This document shows positions 8,688 through 17,503 of a stretch of DNA of 44,554 bases, one piece after another. Below the pieces are notes generated by a model. That model searched no databases. It saw only the letters and a program-made list of their open reading frames with translations, and was not told where the DNA came from. The position numbers and the translations under genes were made by a program. Within the stretch, counting starts at the first letter, position 1. Every line of letters starts with the position of its first letter. The stretch comes from Pseudomonadota bacterium (GTDB lineage Bacteria > Pseudomonadota > Gammaproteobacteria > Steroidobacterales > Steroidobacteraceae). The DNA is taken from the NCBI GenBank assembly GCA_021787615.1, contig JAJYLP010000020.1:1-44554 (forward strand), in the 5' to 3' direction.

Positions 8688-9389
8688 ATGGCAAGGTTGA
8701 TCTTGAGCCTCGACGGCCAGGTGATGGCCGAGTACAACATGAACAAGGAGCGTTACACCGTCGGCCGGCTTCCCGACAACGACATCCGCATCGACAATGC
8801 GGCCGTCAGCGGCCACCATTCGCTCATCATCAATATCCTCAACGACTCGTTCCTCGAGGACTTGAACAGCACCAACGGCACGTACGTCAACGGCAAGCTG
8901 ATCAAGAAGCACGCCCTGCAGCACGGCGATGTGATCACCGTCGGGCACCATCAGCTGCGTTTCATGGAGGATGACGAGCAGCAGGACGAGTTCGAGAAGA
9001 CCATGATCATCCAGCCCTCGGCGCGGCCCATGCAGGCGCTGCGCGCGGCGGCCGAGGCGGTCGCGGCGACCAACGGCAGCAAGCCGCCGGCCCCGGCGGC
9101 GGGCTCACCGCCGAAGACGGCCAAACTGCAGGTGCTTTCGGGAGCCTTCGCGGGACGCGAGCTCGAGCTCACCAAGACGCTCACCACGCTGGGCCGCCCC
9201 GGCGTGCAGGTTGCCGCAATCACGCGCCGCGCCGATGGCTTCTACATCGTGCACGTCGATGCGGATGAGCCGGAGTGCTACCCGGTCGTCAACGGCGCGC
9301 CGATCGGCCTGCAGCCGCGGCTGCTGCGCGACAACGACGTGATCCAGCTCGCCGGCGTGAAGATGGGATTCTTTCTCGGCGGGAGCTGA
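8688..9389 (+). CDS. FHA-domain phosphopeptide-binding protein
   Basis: FHA domains bind phosphothreonine. Residues about 1-90 form a canonical FHA domain (YTVGRLPDNDIRID, VSGHHS, DLNSTNGTYVNG with Gly-Arg, Ser, His and Asn in place). After a linker with Ala/Pro content and a Thr-containing segment (FEKTMIIQP), residues about 145-233 make a second, degenerate FHA-like fold that keeps TLGRPG, VVNG and DNDVIQLAG but lacks the SxxH pair. It follows the PP2C gene with a short gap and ends with its stop codon abutting the stop of alr (TGATCA), so it is tail-to-tail with alr. The FEKTM threonine may be a self-recognition site; that is inference. Confidence 0.9.
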   Translation: MARLILSLDGQVMAEYNMNKERYTVGRLPDNDIRIDNAAVSGHHSLIINILNDSFLEDLNSTNGTYVNGKLIKKHALQHGDVITVGHHQLRFMEDDEQQDEFEKTMIIQPSARPMQALRAAAEAVAATNGSKPPAPAAGSPPKTAKLQVLSGAFAGRELELTKTLTTLGRPGVQVAAITRRADGFYIVHVDADEPECYPVVNGAPIGLQPRLLRDNDVIQLAGVKMGFFLGGS

Positions 9390-10466
9390 TCAGGCGAGCT
9401 CGAGCGGCACGCGCTCGCTGACGCCGCAGAGCAGCTCGTAGGGGATGGTTCCGGCGGCACGCGCCACCGCCTCGACCGGCAGGTCCTCGCCCCACAGCAG
9501 CACCGGGGTGCCCACCCCGACCCCATCGATCGCGGTCACCTCGACCGCGATCATGTCCATCGACACCCTGCCGACGAGCGGTGCGCGCCGTCCCGCCACG
9601 CGCACCGGCGTGCCGTTCGGCAGGCTCCTCGGCACGCCATCCCCGTAACCTGCCGCCACGATCGCGATGCGCGCATCGCGCTCGGCGCGCCAGTTCGCGC
9701 CATAACCCACCGTCTCGCCGCGCGGCACCCGGCGCACCGCGATGACGGAGGTCTCGAGCCGCATGACCGAGCGCAGGCCGAGCTCGTGCGCCGTCCGCTG
9801 CGGCAGCGGCGAGGCCCCGTAGAGAGCGAGTCCCGGCCGCACCCAGTGCCCGCCCACCGGCACCGCACCGAAGATGCCGGCGGAATTGGCGATGCTGCGC
9901 TCACCGGGGATATCGCGCGTGGCCGCCTCGAAACGCGCCAGCTGCTCGCGAGTCATGCGCCCGTCAGGATCGTCCGCGGCGGCAAGGTGGGTCATCAGCC
10001 GCATATCGCGCAGCGGCGGCCGCAGCGAGCGCAGCCGCTCGTACGCGGCGCGCAACGCCTCGGGGCGAAAGCCCAGGCGGTTCATGCCGGTGTCGATCTT
10101 GATCCACAGCGCAAGCCGATGCGCATCCGGCTGCGCGGCGAGCAGCTCCACCTGCAGCGCATCGTGCACCACGAGCTCGAGCTCGAAGCGGCCCGCCTCG
10201 CGCAGCTGCTCGCGCGTGAACACTCCCTCGAGCAGAACGATGGGCGCGCGCACCCCGCGCTCGCGCAGCCGCACGCCCTCCTCCAGGCGAGCGACCGCGA
10301 GGGCATCCACGTTGGGCAGGGCGAGCGCCGTCTGCACCAGACCGTGCCCGTAGGCGTTGGCCTTGACCACCGCCATGACGCGCGCGCCCGGCGCGCGCGC
10401 GCGGATCACCTCGACATTGTGCCGCAGCGCGCCGCTGTCGATGACGGCGCGAATCAGCCGGCTCAC
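9390..10466 (-). CDS. alr: alanine racemase
   Basis: PLP enzyme making D-alanine for peptidoglycan. The 358-residue product has the PLP-binding lysine in VVKANAYGHG (about residue 35), the catalytic tyrosine in GYGANWR, and the C-terminal barrel with GRVSMDMIAVEV. The start is GTG at 10466, overlapping the TGA of dnaB by 4 nt (GTGA), so the two genes are translationally coupled. Gene order dnaB-alr is common in gammaproteobacteria. Confidence 0.95.
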   Translation of the reverse strand: MSRLIRAVIDSGALRHNVEVIRARAPGARVMAVVKANAYGHGLVQTALALPNVDALAVARLEEGVRLRERGVRAPIVLLEGVFTREQLREAGRFELELVVHDALQVELLAAQPDAHRLALWIKIDTGMNRLGFRPEALRAAYERLRSLRPPLRDMRLMTHLAAADDPDGRMTREQLARFEAATRDIPGERSIANSAGIFGAVPVGGHWVRPGLALYGASPLPQRTAHELGLRSVMRLETSVIAVRRVPRGETVGYGANWRAERDARIAIVAAGYGDGVPRSLPNGTPVRVAGRRAPLVGRVSMDMIAVEVTAIDGVGVGTPVLLWGEDLPVEAVARAAGTIPYELLCGVSERVPLELA

Positions 10467-13132
10467 CGGAGCACGCCCTCGGCGTACGCATCGGGGGCGT
10501 AGTTGGCGAAGCGCGTGTACTGACCCTGGAATGTCAGGAGGAAGGTGCCGATCTCACCGTTGCGGTGCTTGACGAGATCGATCTCCGCGATGCCCTTTTT
10601 GGTGGTGTTCTTGTCGTAGACTTCTTCGCGATATATCAACAGGATCATGTCTGCATCCTGCTCAATACTGCCAGAATTGTGACTAACAACACCATCTGAA
10701 ATCCAACTCGCTGGGCCCGGCACCGTTAGATCAAACACTTCCTCGTCTTCACACGGCACGATCGCGGTCACGCGATCCCAATAGAGATCCGACCTCGCCA
10801 GTTGATGCAAGTCAGGGGCGGGGAGCAATTGCGCGTATTCGGCGAGCAGCGTTCGGCCGGGTGAAAACTGGCAATGGGCTATTGCGCCATGCGCCGTCCC
10901 CCTGATGCCGATCATCGCCTTCATGGTGATTCCCTGCGCACGCGGCTGTCCGCGGACAGTCTCGAACGCCTCGATGGGATGAGCATCAACGTTGGTATTG
11001 CCCTGCGTCTCAGCCAACCGCGCCGCCAGCGCCGCCGCCGGTCCCGCGCGCGGCCCGAATCCGCCCACCGTCTCGATGAAGCGCCGCTGGAAGTCAGCGC
11101 CACTGACCTCCACGCGATGCACCGGCCGGGTTGCGTGCCGCCCGAGCACACCGCGCAGGCGCGCCACGATACCCAATCTCAGCAGCAGCGCCGCCACGTC
11201 CTGCGCCAGCACGGGACTGGATGTCGAGAAGCACACGCGCGGCGCGTGGCGCACTCCAGCCCGAGGCACGCTGATCGAGCCATGCGTCGCCCACAGGTGT
11301 CGCAGCAGGAGCGCAATCTGCTCGTCGGTGAGGGCGAATACCTGTTGCGGCAGGCGCTTCTCGTGCGAGCGCTGAGCAAAGATGCCGAGGTCCTTCAGCC
11401 ATCTGCCGACGCCCTGAGCGGGTGAGCGGTTGCCGTTACCGCTGATCAGGAGCTGGTGCCACAGTCCGCGACCCGCGAGGCGCTTGACGCGCGATCCGCA
11501 GGCCTCAGCCGCAGCGCGCACGGCCGCACTGTTCTCTTCGGAAGCGCTCGTGTAGCGAAGCGGCTGGTGAACCAGATCGCTCCGGCCCCCGAGCAGGTGG
11601 CCGAGGAGGATGAGCCAGTGTTCGGGCCAACGCTGCGGCTGCGCCGGCGCGGGCACGCGCCGCGCCAGGGCGACCCGATCACCCTCCTGCAATTGTGCCG
11701 CTCTCAGCCACCCGTTGTCCGTCAGCACGCGGTGCTCACGAGTGACCCGGATCGCGCGGCCGCTCGCGAGCGTGATGAGCTCGACGGGCCGTTTGCCGAC
11801 TCTCCAGACCTTGTCCGAGCGGGCCGCAACGAGGCGCTGGTGCTCGTCCACCGCCCAGACCTCCGGCTGAGTGCCGACCAGACTCGCAATCGGCACGCGC
11901 CGGCCATCGGTCAGCCATACGCGCGTGTCACCCGCGACGCACTCGCGAAGATCCGACATGACAGGCTTCTTGGTCTCACGCTGCTCGACCGCGCGGTTCA
12001 GCTGCGAGAGCGCGATCACCGGCACGGCGAGCTCCTTGGCGAGCACCTTCAGGCCGCGGGAGATCTCGGCGATCTCCGTGGCGCGGTTCTCCTTCGTGCC
12101 CGGCACCTGCATCAGCTGCAGGTAGTCGACCAGGACCAGATTCAACCCATGCTCGCGCTTGATGCGCCGCGCGCGCGCGCGCAGCTCGGTCGGTGTCAGC
12201 GCCGGGGTCTCATCGACGAAGATCTTCGCTTCCGAGAGCTGGTTGGTCGCGCTCGTGATGCGCACCCAGTCGTCGTCGGAGATCCGTCCGCTGCGCAGGT
12301 TGCTGAGCGGCACACCGCCCACTGAAGAGAGCATGCGCGTGATCACCTGCTCGGCGGGCATCTCCAGGCTGAAGATCGCCACCGAGGCGCGCGTGCCCTG
12401 ATGCACGGCCGCGTACTCGGCCATGTTCACCGCGAGCGTGCTCTTGCCCATCGAGGGGCGGCCCGCGACGATCACGAGGTCCCCCGGGCGCAGCCCGCCG
12501 GTGATCTTGTCGAAAGCGGTGAAACCCGTCGGCAGGCCGCGCAGCGCATCGGGGTTGCTGTGCCACTGGTCGATCTGGTCGATGACCTGCGGCAGCAGAC
12601 TCTTGACCGACACCGCTCCCTGGCGACCGCGCGCGCCGGCCTCGGCGATCGCGAACACGCGCTGCTCGGCCGCATCGACCAGATCGCGTGCGCTCTGCCC
12701 GTCGTTGTTGAAGACCGCCGAGGCGATCTCCGTGCCGGCGCGGATCAGCTGGCGCAGCAGCGAGCGCTCGCGCACGATGTCCGCGTATGCGCGGACGTTT
12801 GCCGCCGTGGGCGTGTCGCGCGCGAGGGTGCTGAGGTAGGCAAGCCCGCCCGCCTCCTCGAGCTTGCCGATGCGCTCGAGCTGCTCGCTGACCGTCACCA
12901 CGTCGCACGGCCGGGCGTTGCCGGCGAGCTCGCCGATGGCTTGGAAGATCAGCCGGTGGTCGGGGCGGTAGAAGTCGCCCTCGGTGACGGCGTCGGCGAC
13001 CTGGTCCCAGGCGCTCGCCTCGAGCAGCAGGCTGCCGAGCACCGCCTGCTCGGCTTCGATCGAGTGCGGGGGCGCGGGGATATCGCCGTGCGCCGAACCG
13101 CTCCCGCCATGTGTTTTGGGGAAAGCGGCCAC
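10463..13132 (-). CDS. dnaB: replicative DNA helicase DnaB interrupted by an intein
   Basis: Hexameric helicase that unwinds DNA at the fork. The 889-residue precursor consists of an N-extein (1-397), intein (398-819) and C-extein (820-889); the spliced product would be 467 residues, normal for DnaB. The N-terminal DnaB domain starts at PPHSIEAEQAVLG; the RecA-like domain has Walker A GRPSMGKS (224-231), FSLEMP and VDYLQLM. The intein lies between DLRE and SGSIEQDADM, a highly conserved motif of the ATPase/DNA-binding core, so unspliced protein should be inactive. Start is GTG 13132, 22 nt after rplI, without a strong ribosome binding site. The DNA around the C-terminal splice junction is AT-rich compared with the rest. 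Confidence 0.96.
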   Translation of the reverse strand: MAAFPKTHGGSGSAHGDIPAPPHSIEAEQAVLGSLLLEASAWDQVADAVTEGDFYRPDHRLIFQAIGELAGNARPCDVVTVSEQLERIGKLEEAGGLAYLSTLARDTPTAANVRAYADIVRERSLLRQLIRAGTEIASAVFNNDGQSARDLVDAAEQRVFAIAEAGARGRQGAVSVKSLLPQVIDQIDQWHSNPDALRGLPTGFTAFDKITGGLRPGDLVIVAGRPSMGKSTLAVNMAEYAAVHQGTRASVAIFSLEMPAEQVITRMLSSVGGVPLSNLRSGRISDDDWVRITSATNQLSEAKIFVDETPALTPTELRARARRIKREHGLNLVLVDYLQLMQVPGTKENRATEIAEISRGLKVLAKELAVPVIALSQLNRAVEQRETKKPVMSDLRECVAGDTRVWLTDGRRVPIASLVGTQPEVWAVDEHQRLVAARSDKVWRVGKRPVELITLASGRAIRVTREHRVLTDNGWLRAAQLQEGDRVALARRVPAPAQPQRWPEHWLILLGHLLGGRSDLVHQPLRYTSASEENSAAVRAAAEACGSRVKRLAGRGLWHQLLISGNGNRSPAQGVGRWLKDLGIFAQRSHEKRLPQQVFALTDEQIALLLRHLWATHGSISVPRAGVRHAPRVCFSTSSPVLAQDVAALLLRLGIVARLRGVLGRHATRPVHRVEVSGADFQRRFIETVGGFGPRAGPAAALAARLAETQGNTNVDAHPIEAFETVRGQPRAQGITMKAMIGIRGTAHGAIAHCQFSPGRTLLAEYAQLLPAPDLHQLARSDLYWDRVTAIVPCEDEEVFDLTVPGPASWISDGVVSHNSGSIEQDADMILLIYREEVYDKNTTKKGIAEIDLVKHRNGEIGTFLLTFQGQYTRFANYAPDAYAEGVLR
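10676..11941 (-). mobile_element. DnaB intein (422 residues) with degenerate LAGLIDADG endonuclease
   Basis: The intein starts with Cys1 (CVAGDTRV), has block B TREH (intein 67-70) and ends VVSHN, with Ser as the +1 residue, so it should self-splice. It aligns along its length with the Synechocystis DnaB intein. The first endonuclease motif reads LLGHLLGGRS (113-121), where related inteins have GDG, and the second reads RHLWATHGS where they have TDG; both catalytic aspartates are gone (Gly 119, His 220). Block F reads VPGPASW rather than VPGPHNF, so the usual block F histidine is Ala 411. Splicing is therefore probable but may be slow; homing is probably lost. Confidence 0.93.
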
Positions 13133-13154
13133 CGCTTGCCGGGCCCGTCCGGGT

Positions 13155-13604
13155 CTACTCTTCGGCGACGATCGAAACGCTCACCGGCACATCGATGTCG
13201 GCGTGCAGGTGCAGAGTCACCCTGTGCTCCCCGACCATGCGCAGCGGACCGTTCGGCAGGCGCACCTCGCTGCGCTCGACCTTGAAGCCCGCTTGCGTGC
13301 ACGCCTCGGCGATATCGGACGTGCCGATCGAGCCGAAGAGCTTGCCTTCCGTGCCCGCCTTGGCGGTGATCGAGAGCTTGAAATCCTTCATGGCCGCGGC
13401 CCGCTCCTCGGCGGAGGCGAGCTGCTCGCGCGCGCTCTTCTCGAGCTCGGCGCGGCGGGCCTCGAAGCGCGCGACGTTCTCGGGCGTGGCGAGCGTCGCC
13501 TTGCCCTCGGGCAGGAGAAAATTACGCCCGAAGCCCGAGCGCACCTTCACCCGGTCGCCGATGTTGCCGAGATTGGCAACCTTCTGCAGGAGAATGACGT
13601 CCAT
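13155..13604 (-). CDS. rplI: 50S ribosomal protein L9
   Basis: L9 is a two-domain protein at the base of the L1 stalk. The 149-residue product starts [17 protein letters not shown] and keeps [16 protein letters not shown], the N-terminal rRNA-binding domain, then the long connecting helix (Glu/Ala/Arg-rich, about 43-75) and the C-terminal domain with [14 protein letters not shown]. It lies 9 nt after rpsR and 22 nt before dnaB in the standard cluster. Confidence 0.97.
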   Translation of the reverse strand: MDVILLQKVANLGNIGDRVKVRSGFGRNFLLPEGKATLATPENVARFEARRAELEKSAREQLASAEERAAAMKDFKLSITAKAGTEGKLFGSIGTSDIAEACTQAGFKVERSEVRLPNGPLRMVGEHRVTLHLHADIDVPVSVSIVAEE

Positions 13605-13613
13605 GGGTGCGCC

Positions 13614-13877
13614 TCAGTGCTGATCGGTGTACGGCAGCAGCGCCAGGAAGCGCGCCCGCTTGATGGCGACGGCGAGCTGACGCTGGAAGAACGATTTGGT
13701 GCCGGTGATGCGGCTCGGCACGATCTTGCCGGTCTCGGAGACGTAGCCCTTGAGGGTGCCGAGATCCTTGTAATCGATGTGCGTCACGCCTTCGGCCGTG
13801 AAACGGCAGAACTTCTTGCGACGCGAGAAGCGGCCGCCGCCGCCACCGCCGCCGCCCAGGGGTGCTTTGCTGTTCAT
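13614..13877 (-). CDS. rpsR: 30S ribosomal protein S18
   Basis: S18 binds S6 on the platform of the small subunit. The 87-residue protein has the family core [20 protein letters not shown] and [28 protein letters not shown]. Odd feature: residues 8-15 are a run of eight glycines, encoded by CG-rich glycine codons, in the flexible N-terminal tail; this tail normally varies in length. It is 49 nt after rpsF. Confidence 0.96.
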   Translation of the reverse strand: MNSKAPLGGGGGGGGRFSRRKKFCRFTAEGVTHIDYKDLGTLKGYVSETGKIVPSRITGTKSFFQRQLAVAIKRARFLALLPYTDQH

Positions 13878-13926
13878 GAGTCGATTCCGCTGTTCGTTGA
13901 GGATGGGGTTGCGGGATGCTCAGGCC

Positions 13927-14337
13927 TCAGGCCTGCTCCCCGACGTCCGCATCGGCTGATCCCGGGCTCTCATCGCGCGGGCGCTCGCGCCGGCCTCTGC
14001 CGGACTCGCCCTCCTCCTCCGCGCCCTTGGCCATCGGGGACGGCTCGGTCACCGCCGCCGTCATGGCGACCACCAGGTGACGCAGCACCGCGTCGCTGAA
14101 GCGGAACGCGCCGGTGAGCTCCCCGAGGGTCTTCTGATCGCACTCGATGTTCATCAGCACGTAGTGCGCCTTGTGAACCTTGGCGATCGGATAGGCGAGC
14201 TGGCGCCGGCCCCAGTCCTCGAGCCGGTGCACCTGGCCGCCGCCGGTGCTGATCATGCCTTTGTAGCGATCGATCATCGCGGGCACCTGCTCGCTCTGAT
14301 CGGGGTGAACCAGAATCACGATTTCGTAGTGCCTCAT
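13927..14337 (-). CDS. rpsF: 30S ribosomal protein S6
   Basis: S6 forms a heterodimer with S18. The 136-residue product starts [29 protein letters not shown] and keeps [16 protein letters not shown] and YVLMNIEC, the S6 ferredoxin-like fold, followed by an acidic/basic tail (about residues 100-136; Glu, Arg, Ser, Asp-rich) typical of proteobacterial S6. Preceded by AAGGAGG. First gene of the rpsF-rpsR-rplI-dnaB-alr cluster, with its own promoter upstream. Confidence 0.96.
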   Translation of the reverse strand: MRHYEIVILVHPDQSEQVPAMIDRYKGMISTGGGQVHRLEDWGRRQLAYPIAKVHKAHYVLMNIECDQKTLGELTGAFRFSDAVLRHLVVAMTAAVTEPSPMAKGAEEEGESGRGRRERPRDESPGSADADVGEQA

Positions 14338-14444
14338 GTGTCCTCCTTACGGATATGAAGCCGCCCTGTGCGAGGCTTGCTGAGGTGCGGCAAGGAGCTA
14401 CCCGCGCCCACGGCAGGCACGGTCCCCCCCAGGCGGGGGCCGCG

Positions 14445-14473
14445 AGAATACTGGAACGGTCCTGGAACTGCAA
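14445..14473 (-). promoter_or_regulatory. rpsF: sigma-70 promoter of the rpsF operon
   Basis: On the minus strand TTGCAG (14473-14468) and TATTCT (14450-14445) are separated by exactly 17 nt, placing transcription start near 14438 and leaving a ~100-nt leader before rpsF. The leader contains GC-rich stems; S6:S18 autoregulatory leaders occur at this position in many bacteria, but I did not resolve that structure here. Confidence 0.65.
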
Positions 14474-14495
14474 CGCGGCCCCGGGCCCGCCCCGC

Positions 14496-15266
14496 TCACG
14501 CCGCGCGCTGGCGCAGGGCCTCGTAGAGCAGCATGCCGGCTGCCACGGACACGTTCAAGCTCTCGACCGCCCCCAGGCTGGGCAGCCGAACCAGCACATC
14601 GCAGTGCTGGCGGGTCAACTGGCGCAGCCCGCTGCCCTCGGCGCCAAGCACCAGCACCACGGCGCCGGTGAGGTCGGCCTGCGCGGCCGGCTGCTCAGCC
14701 CCGGAGTCGGCGCCGATCACCCAAAGGCCCGCCTGCTTCAGCAGCCCGAGCGTGCGGGCAAGATTGGTCACCACCGCCACCGGGGTGGTCTCGGCCGCCC
14801 CGGCGGCGACCTTGCGCACCACGGGGGTCACCTGCGCAGCGCGGTCGCGGGGCACGATGACCGCGAGCGCCCCGCAGGCGTCCGCGGTGCGCAGACAGGC
14901 TCCGAGGTTGTGCGGGTCCTGCACGCCATCGAGTGCCAGCAGCAGCGGCGCGCGCTCGTGCTCGAGCGCCTCGAGCAGCTGCGCGTCCGTCCAGGGCGGC
15001 AGCGGCTCGATCTCCGCCAGTACACCCTGGTGCGCCACATCACCGAGCCTGCGGCGCAGCGCGTCGGCTTCGATGCGCTCGACCGGCCGGCCGGCGGCAC
15101 GCGCCAGCGTTTCAATCTGGCGGATGCGCGGATCATCGCGCCGTGCCGCCAGATGGATCGTCAGGATGCGCTCGGGCCGTCGCTCGAGCAGGGCACGCAC
15201 CGCGTGCAGCCCGTAGACGCTCGCGCGGCTTGCGGCCGCGCCGGCCCTGTCAGGGTTCTTCGGCAA
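14496..15266 (-). CDS. rlmB: 23S rRNA (guanosine-2'-O-)-methyltransferase RlmB
   Basis: SPOUT methyltransferase that modifies G2251 of 23S rRNA in the peptidyl-transferase centre. The 256-residue protein has the N-terminal substrate-binding part (YGLHAVRALLERRPERI) and the C-terminal knot with ALDGVQDPHNLGACLRTADA, VLGAEGSGLRQLT and SLGAVESLNVSVAAG. It begins at a TTG (15266) inside the last codons of rnr, overlapping it by 17 nt, the usual rnr-rlmB pairing. Confidence 0.94.
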   Translation of the reverse strand: MPKNPDRAGAAASRASVYGLHAVRALLERRPERILTIHLAARRDDPRIRQIETLARAAGRPVERIEADALRRRLGDVAHQGVLAEIEPLPPWTDAQLLEALEHERAPLLLALDGVQDPHNLGACLRTADACGALAVIVPRDRAAQVTPVVRKVAAGAAETTPVAVVTNLARTLGLLKQAGLWVIGADSGAEQPAAQADLTGAVVLVLGAEGSGLRQLTRQHCDVLVRLPSLGAVESLNVSVAAGMLLYEALRQRAA

Positions 15267-17370
15267 GTTCCAGGTCCACCAGGCCTTCGATGGGATTGAC
15301 CCCGGTCACGAGCACGCGCACGTGCGCGCCGGTGCCGAACCGCCGGCCGCTGCGCCGGCCGCGCCAGGCGTGGCCGTGATCCTCCAGCACGTACTCGTCG
15401 TCGCGCAGGCTCTCGATGTGCAGCAGCCCGTCGACCGCCACATCGAGGATCTGCACGAAGCAGCCGAACTCGACCACGGTGGTGATCAGGCCGCGGAACA
15501 CCTGCCCGATGCGCTCGCGCAGGTAGGTGCATTTGAGGAAGGTCGCGACATAGCGGTCGGCCTCATCGGCGCGCTTCTCGAGCCTGGAGGTGCTCTCGCC
15601 GAGCGCGGCGAGCTCCGCCGGCGCATAGCGCACTGCGGCCTCCGCATGAGTGCCGAGCTGCGCCCTCAGCGTGCGGTGCACGACCAGGTCGGGGTAACGG
15701 CGGATGGGCGAGGTGAAGTGCGCGTAGTGCGTGAGCGCGAGGCCGAAGTGCCCGATGTTGACCGGCTGGTAGATCGCCTGCGGCATCGCGCGCACGATGA
15801 GCGACTCGATGAACGGCCGCTCCGGGGCGTGTCCCAGGCGGCGCGCGATGGCCTGCAGATCGCGGGTGGCGATCCGCTCGGGCAGCCGGGCGTCGATCCT
15901 GAGGGCCGCGAGCGTCGAGATCAGCCGCTCGAGCTTCTCGGCCTCCGGCTCTGCGTGCACGCGATAGAGCGTCGGCGTGCGGGACTTATCGAGCGCCTGC
16001 GCGACGGCCACGTTCGCCAGGATCATGCATTCCTCGATCAGGCGGTGCGCGTCGTTGCGCGTGCGCAACTCGACTTCACGCACGCGCTCGGCCGGATCGA
16101 TGACCAGGCGCGCCTCCGGCGCATCGAAATCAAGCGCGCCGCGGCGGGCGCGGGCCTTGTGCAGCGCACGGAAGACCTCGACCAGCACGTGCAGCGGCTC
16201 GACCAGCGCGCCGAGCGCTTCGCGCGCCGCGGGCCGGCCCTCGAACAGCGCCTCGTGCGCCTGGGTGTAGGTCAGGCGCGCCGCCGAGCGCATGACCGCC
16301 GGGTAGAACCGCGCGCTCTTGAGGACCCCGCCCGTGCTGACGAGCATGTCGGCCGCAAAGCACAGCCGATCGACGCGCGGCGCAAGCGAGCAGAGATGAT
16401 CCGACAGGGCGGTCGGCAGCATCGGGATGACGCGTGTCGGGAAATACACCGAGGTGCCGCGCTCGAGCGCCTGCGCATCGAGCGCCGTGCCCGGACGGAC
16501 GTAGTGACTGACGTCCGCGATGGCAACGATGAGCCGGAAGCCCTCCGGATGGTGCTCGGCGTACACCGCGTCATCGAAGTCCCGCGCATCCTCTCCGTCG
16601 ATGGTGACGAGCGGCAGATTGCGCAGGTCCTCGCGCCGCGCCGCCTCGGCCGCATCGACCCGATCCCCCCAGGCCTGCGCTTCACGCAGCGCCTCGGCCG
16701 GAAACTCGTGCGGCAGGCTGAAGCGCGCGAGCGCGCTCTCCGTGGCCAGCTCCACGGGGCGGTCAGGATCGAGCCGCCGCTCGATGCGCGCGTGCGGCGG
16801 CTGCCCGCCGGAGCCGCGCCGCGTGATGCGCGCGATCACCCAGTCCCCGTGCCGCGCCCCGCCAAGCGCCTCGTGCGCCACCGAACAGCGCAACTGCAGC
16901 CGGCGGTCCGCGGCGGTCACCCAGGCGCTGCGCCCCACGACTTCCAGGGTGCCGAGAAACGCATGCACGGCATGCTCGAGCACCTGCTCGACCGTCCCGA
17001 GCCAGCGGTCGGAGGCATCGCGCTGCAGGCGCACGCTCAGGCGGTCGCCGTGCATCACGCCGCGCATCTGCGGCGGCGGGAGAAAGATGCTCTCCTTCAT
17101 TCCCTCGACGCGCAGGAAGCCGTAGCCGGCCCGGTGGGCGCTCACCTGCCCCTCGACGAGCTCTCCGGAGCGCGCCGCGCCGCCGCGCGGCGCCGCGGCG
17201 GATCCCGTCTTCGCTCGGCGCGTGCTCTGCGTGCCTGCATCGCCGTGCCGGCTGTGGCCGCGCCGCTCGGGAGAAGCCGCAGCCGTGTCCGGCTTGCGCG
17301 CGCCACCCGCTGCGCCGCTGCGGTCGCGGCGGCCGTACTTGGTGCGTCTTGCTTTTCCTTTATCGGTCAA
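15250..17370 (-). CDS. rnr: ribonuclease R
   Basis: Processive 3'-5' exoribonuclease that degrades structured RNA and helps quality control. The 706-residue product has cold-shock-type domains (from GQVSAHRAGYGFLRVEG, about residue 75), the RNB catalytic domain with DGEDARDFDDAVYAE (metal-binding aspartates) and a C-terminal S1 domain (GQVFRGLITTVVEFGCFVQ). It is shorter than enterobacterial RNase R: the N-terminal winged-helix part is replaced by ~70 basic, low-complexity residues and there is no lysine-rich tail after S1. Start is TTG at 17370, abutting the -35 box of the tRNA-Leu promoter on the other strand. Confidence 0.93.
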   Translation of the reverse strand: MTDKGKARRTKYGRRDRSGAAGGARKPDTAAASPERRGHSRHGDAGTQSTRRAKTGSAAAPRGGAARSGELVEGQVSAHRAGYGFLRVEGMKESIFLPPPQMRGVMHGDRLSVRLQRDASDRWLGTVEQVLEHAVHAFLGTLEVVGRSAWVTAADRRLQLRCSVAHEALGGARHGDWVIARITRRGSGGQPPHARIERRLDPDRPVELATESALARFSLPHEFPAEALREAQAWGDRVDAAEAARREDLRNLPLVTIDGEDARDFDDAVYAEHHPEGFRLIVAIADVSHYVRPGTALDAQALERGTSVYFPTRVIPMLPTALSDHLCSLAPRVDRLCFAADMLVSTGGVLKSARFYPAVMRSAARLTYTQAHEALFEGRPAAREALGALVEPLHVLVEVFRALHKARARRGALDFDAPEARLVIDPAERVREVELRTRNDAHRLIEECMILANVAVAQALDKSRTPTLYRVHAEPEAEKLERLISTLAALRIDARLPERIATRDLQAIARRLGHAPERPFIESLIVRAMPQAIYQPVNIGHFGLALTHYAHFTSPIRRYPDLVVHRTLRAQLGTHAEAAVRYAPAELAALGESTSRLEKRADEADRYVATFLKCTYLRERIGQVFRGLITTVVEFGCFVQILDVAVDGLLHIESLRDDEYVLEDHGHAWRGRRSGRRFGTGAHVRVLVTGVNPIEGLVDLELAEEP

Positions 17371-17399
17371 TTGACAGTTTCCGGTGGGGTGCGTAGATT
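17371..17399 (+). promoter_or_regulatory. sigma-70 promoter of tRNA-Leu
   Basis: A perfect TTGACA (17371-17376), 17-nt spacer and TAGATT (17394-17399), 19 nt before the tRNA. The stretch after the -10 is GC-rich (CGCCGCC), as in stringently controlled stable-RNA promoters. Confidence 0.75.
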
Positions 17400-17418
17400 T
17401 CGCCGCCTCGCCCTCCCG

Positions 17419-17487
<69 letters not shown>

Positions 17488-17503
<16 letters not shown>

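Noticed and set aside
11094-11425. Short frames on either strand across the intein
   Set aside because: Shadows of the intein coding frame; the dnaB frame is continuous with intein motifs.
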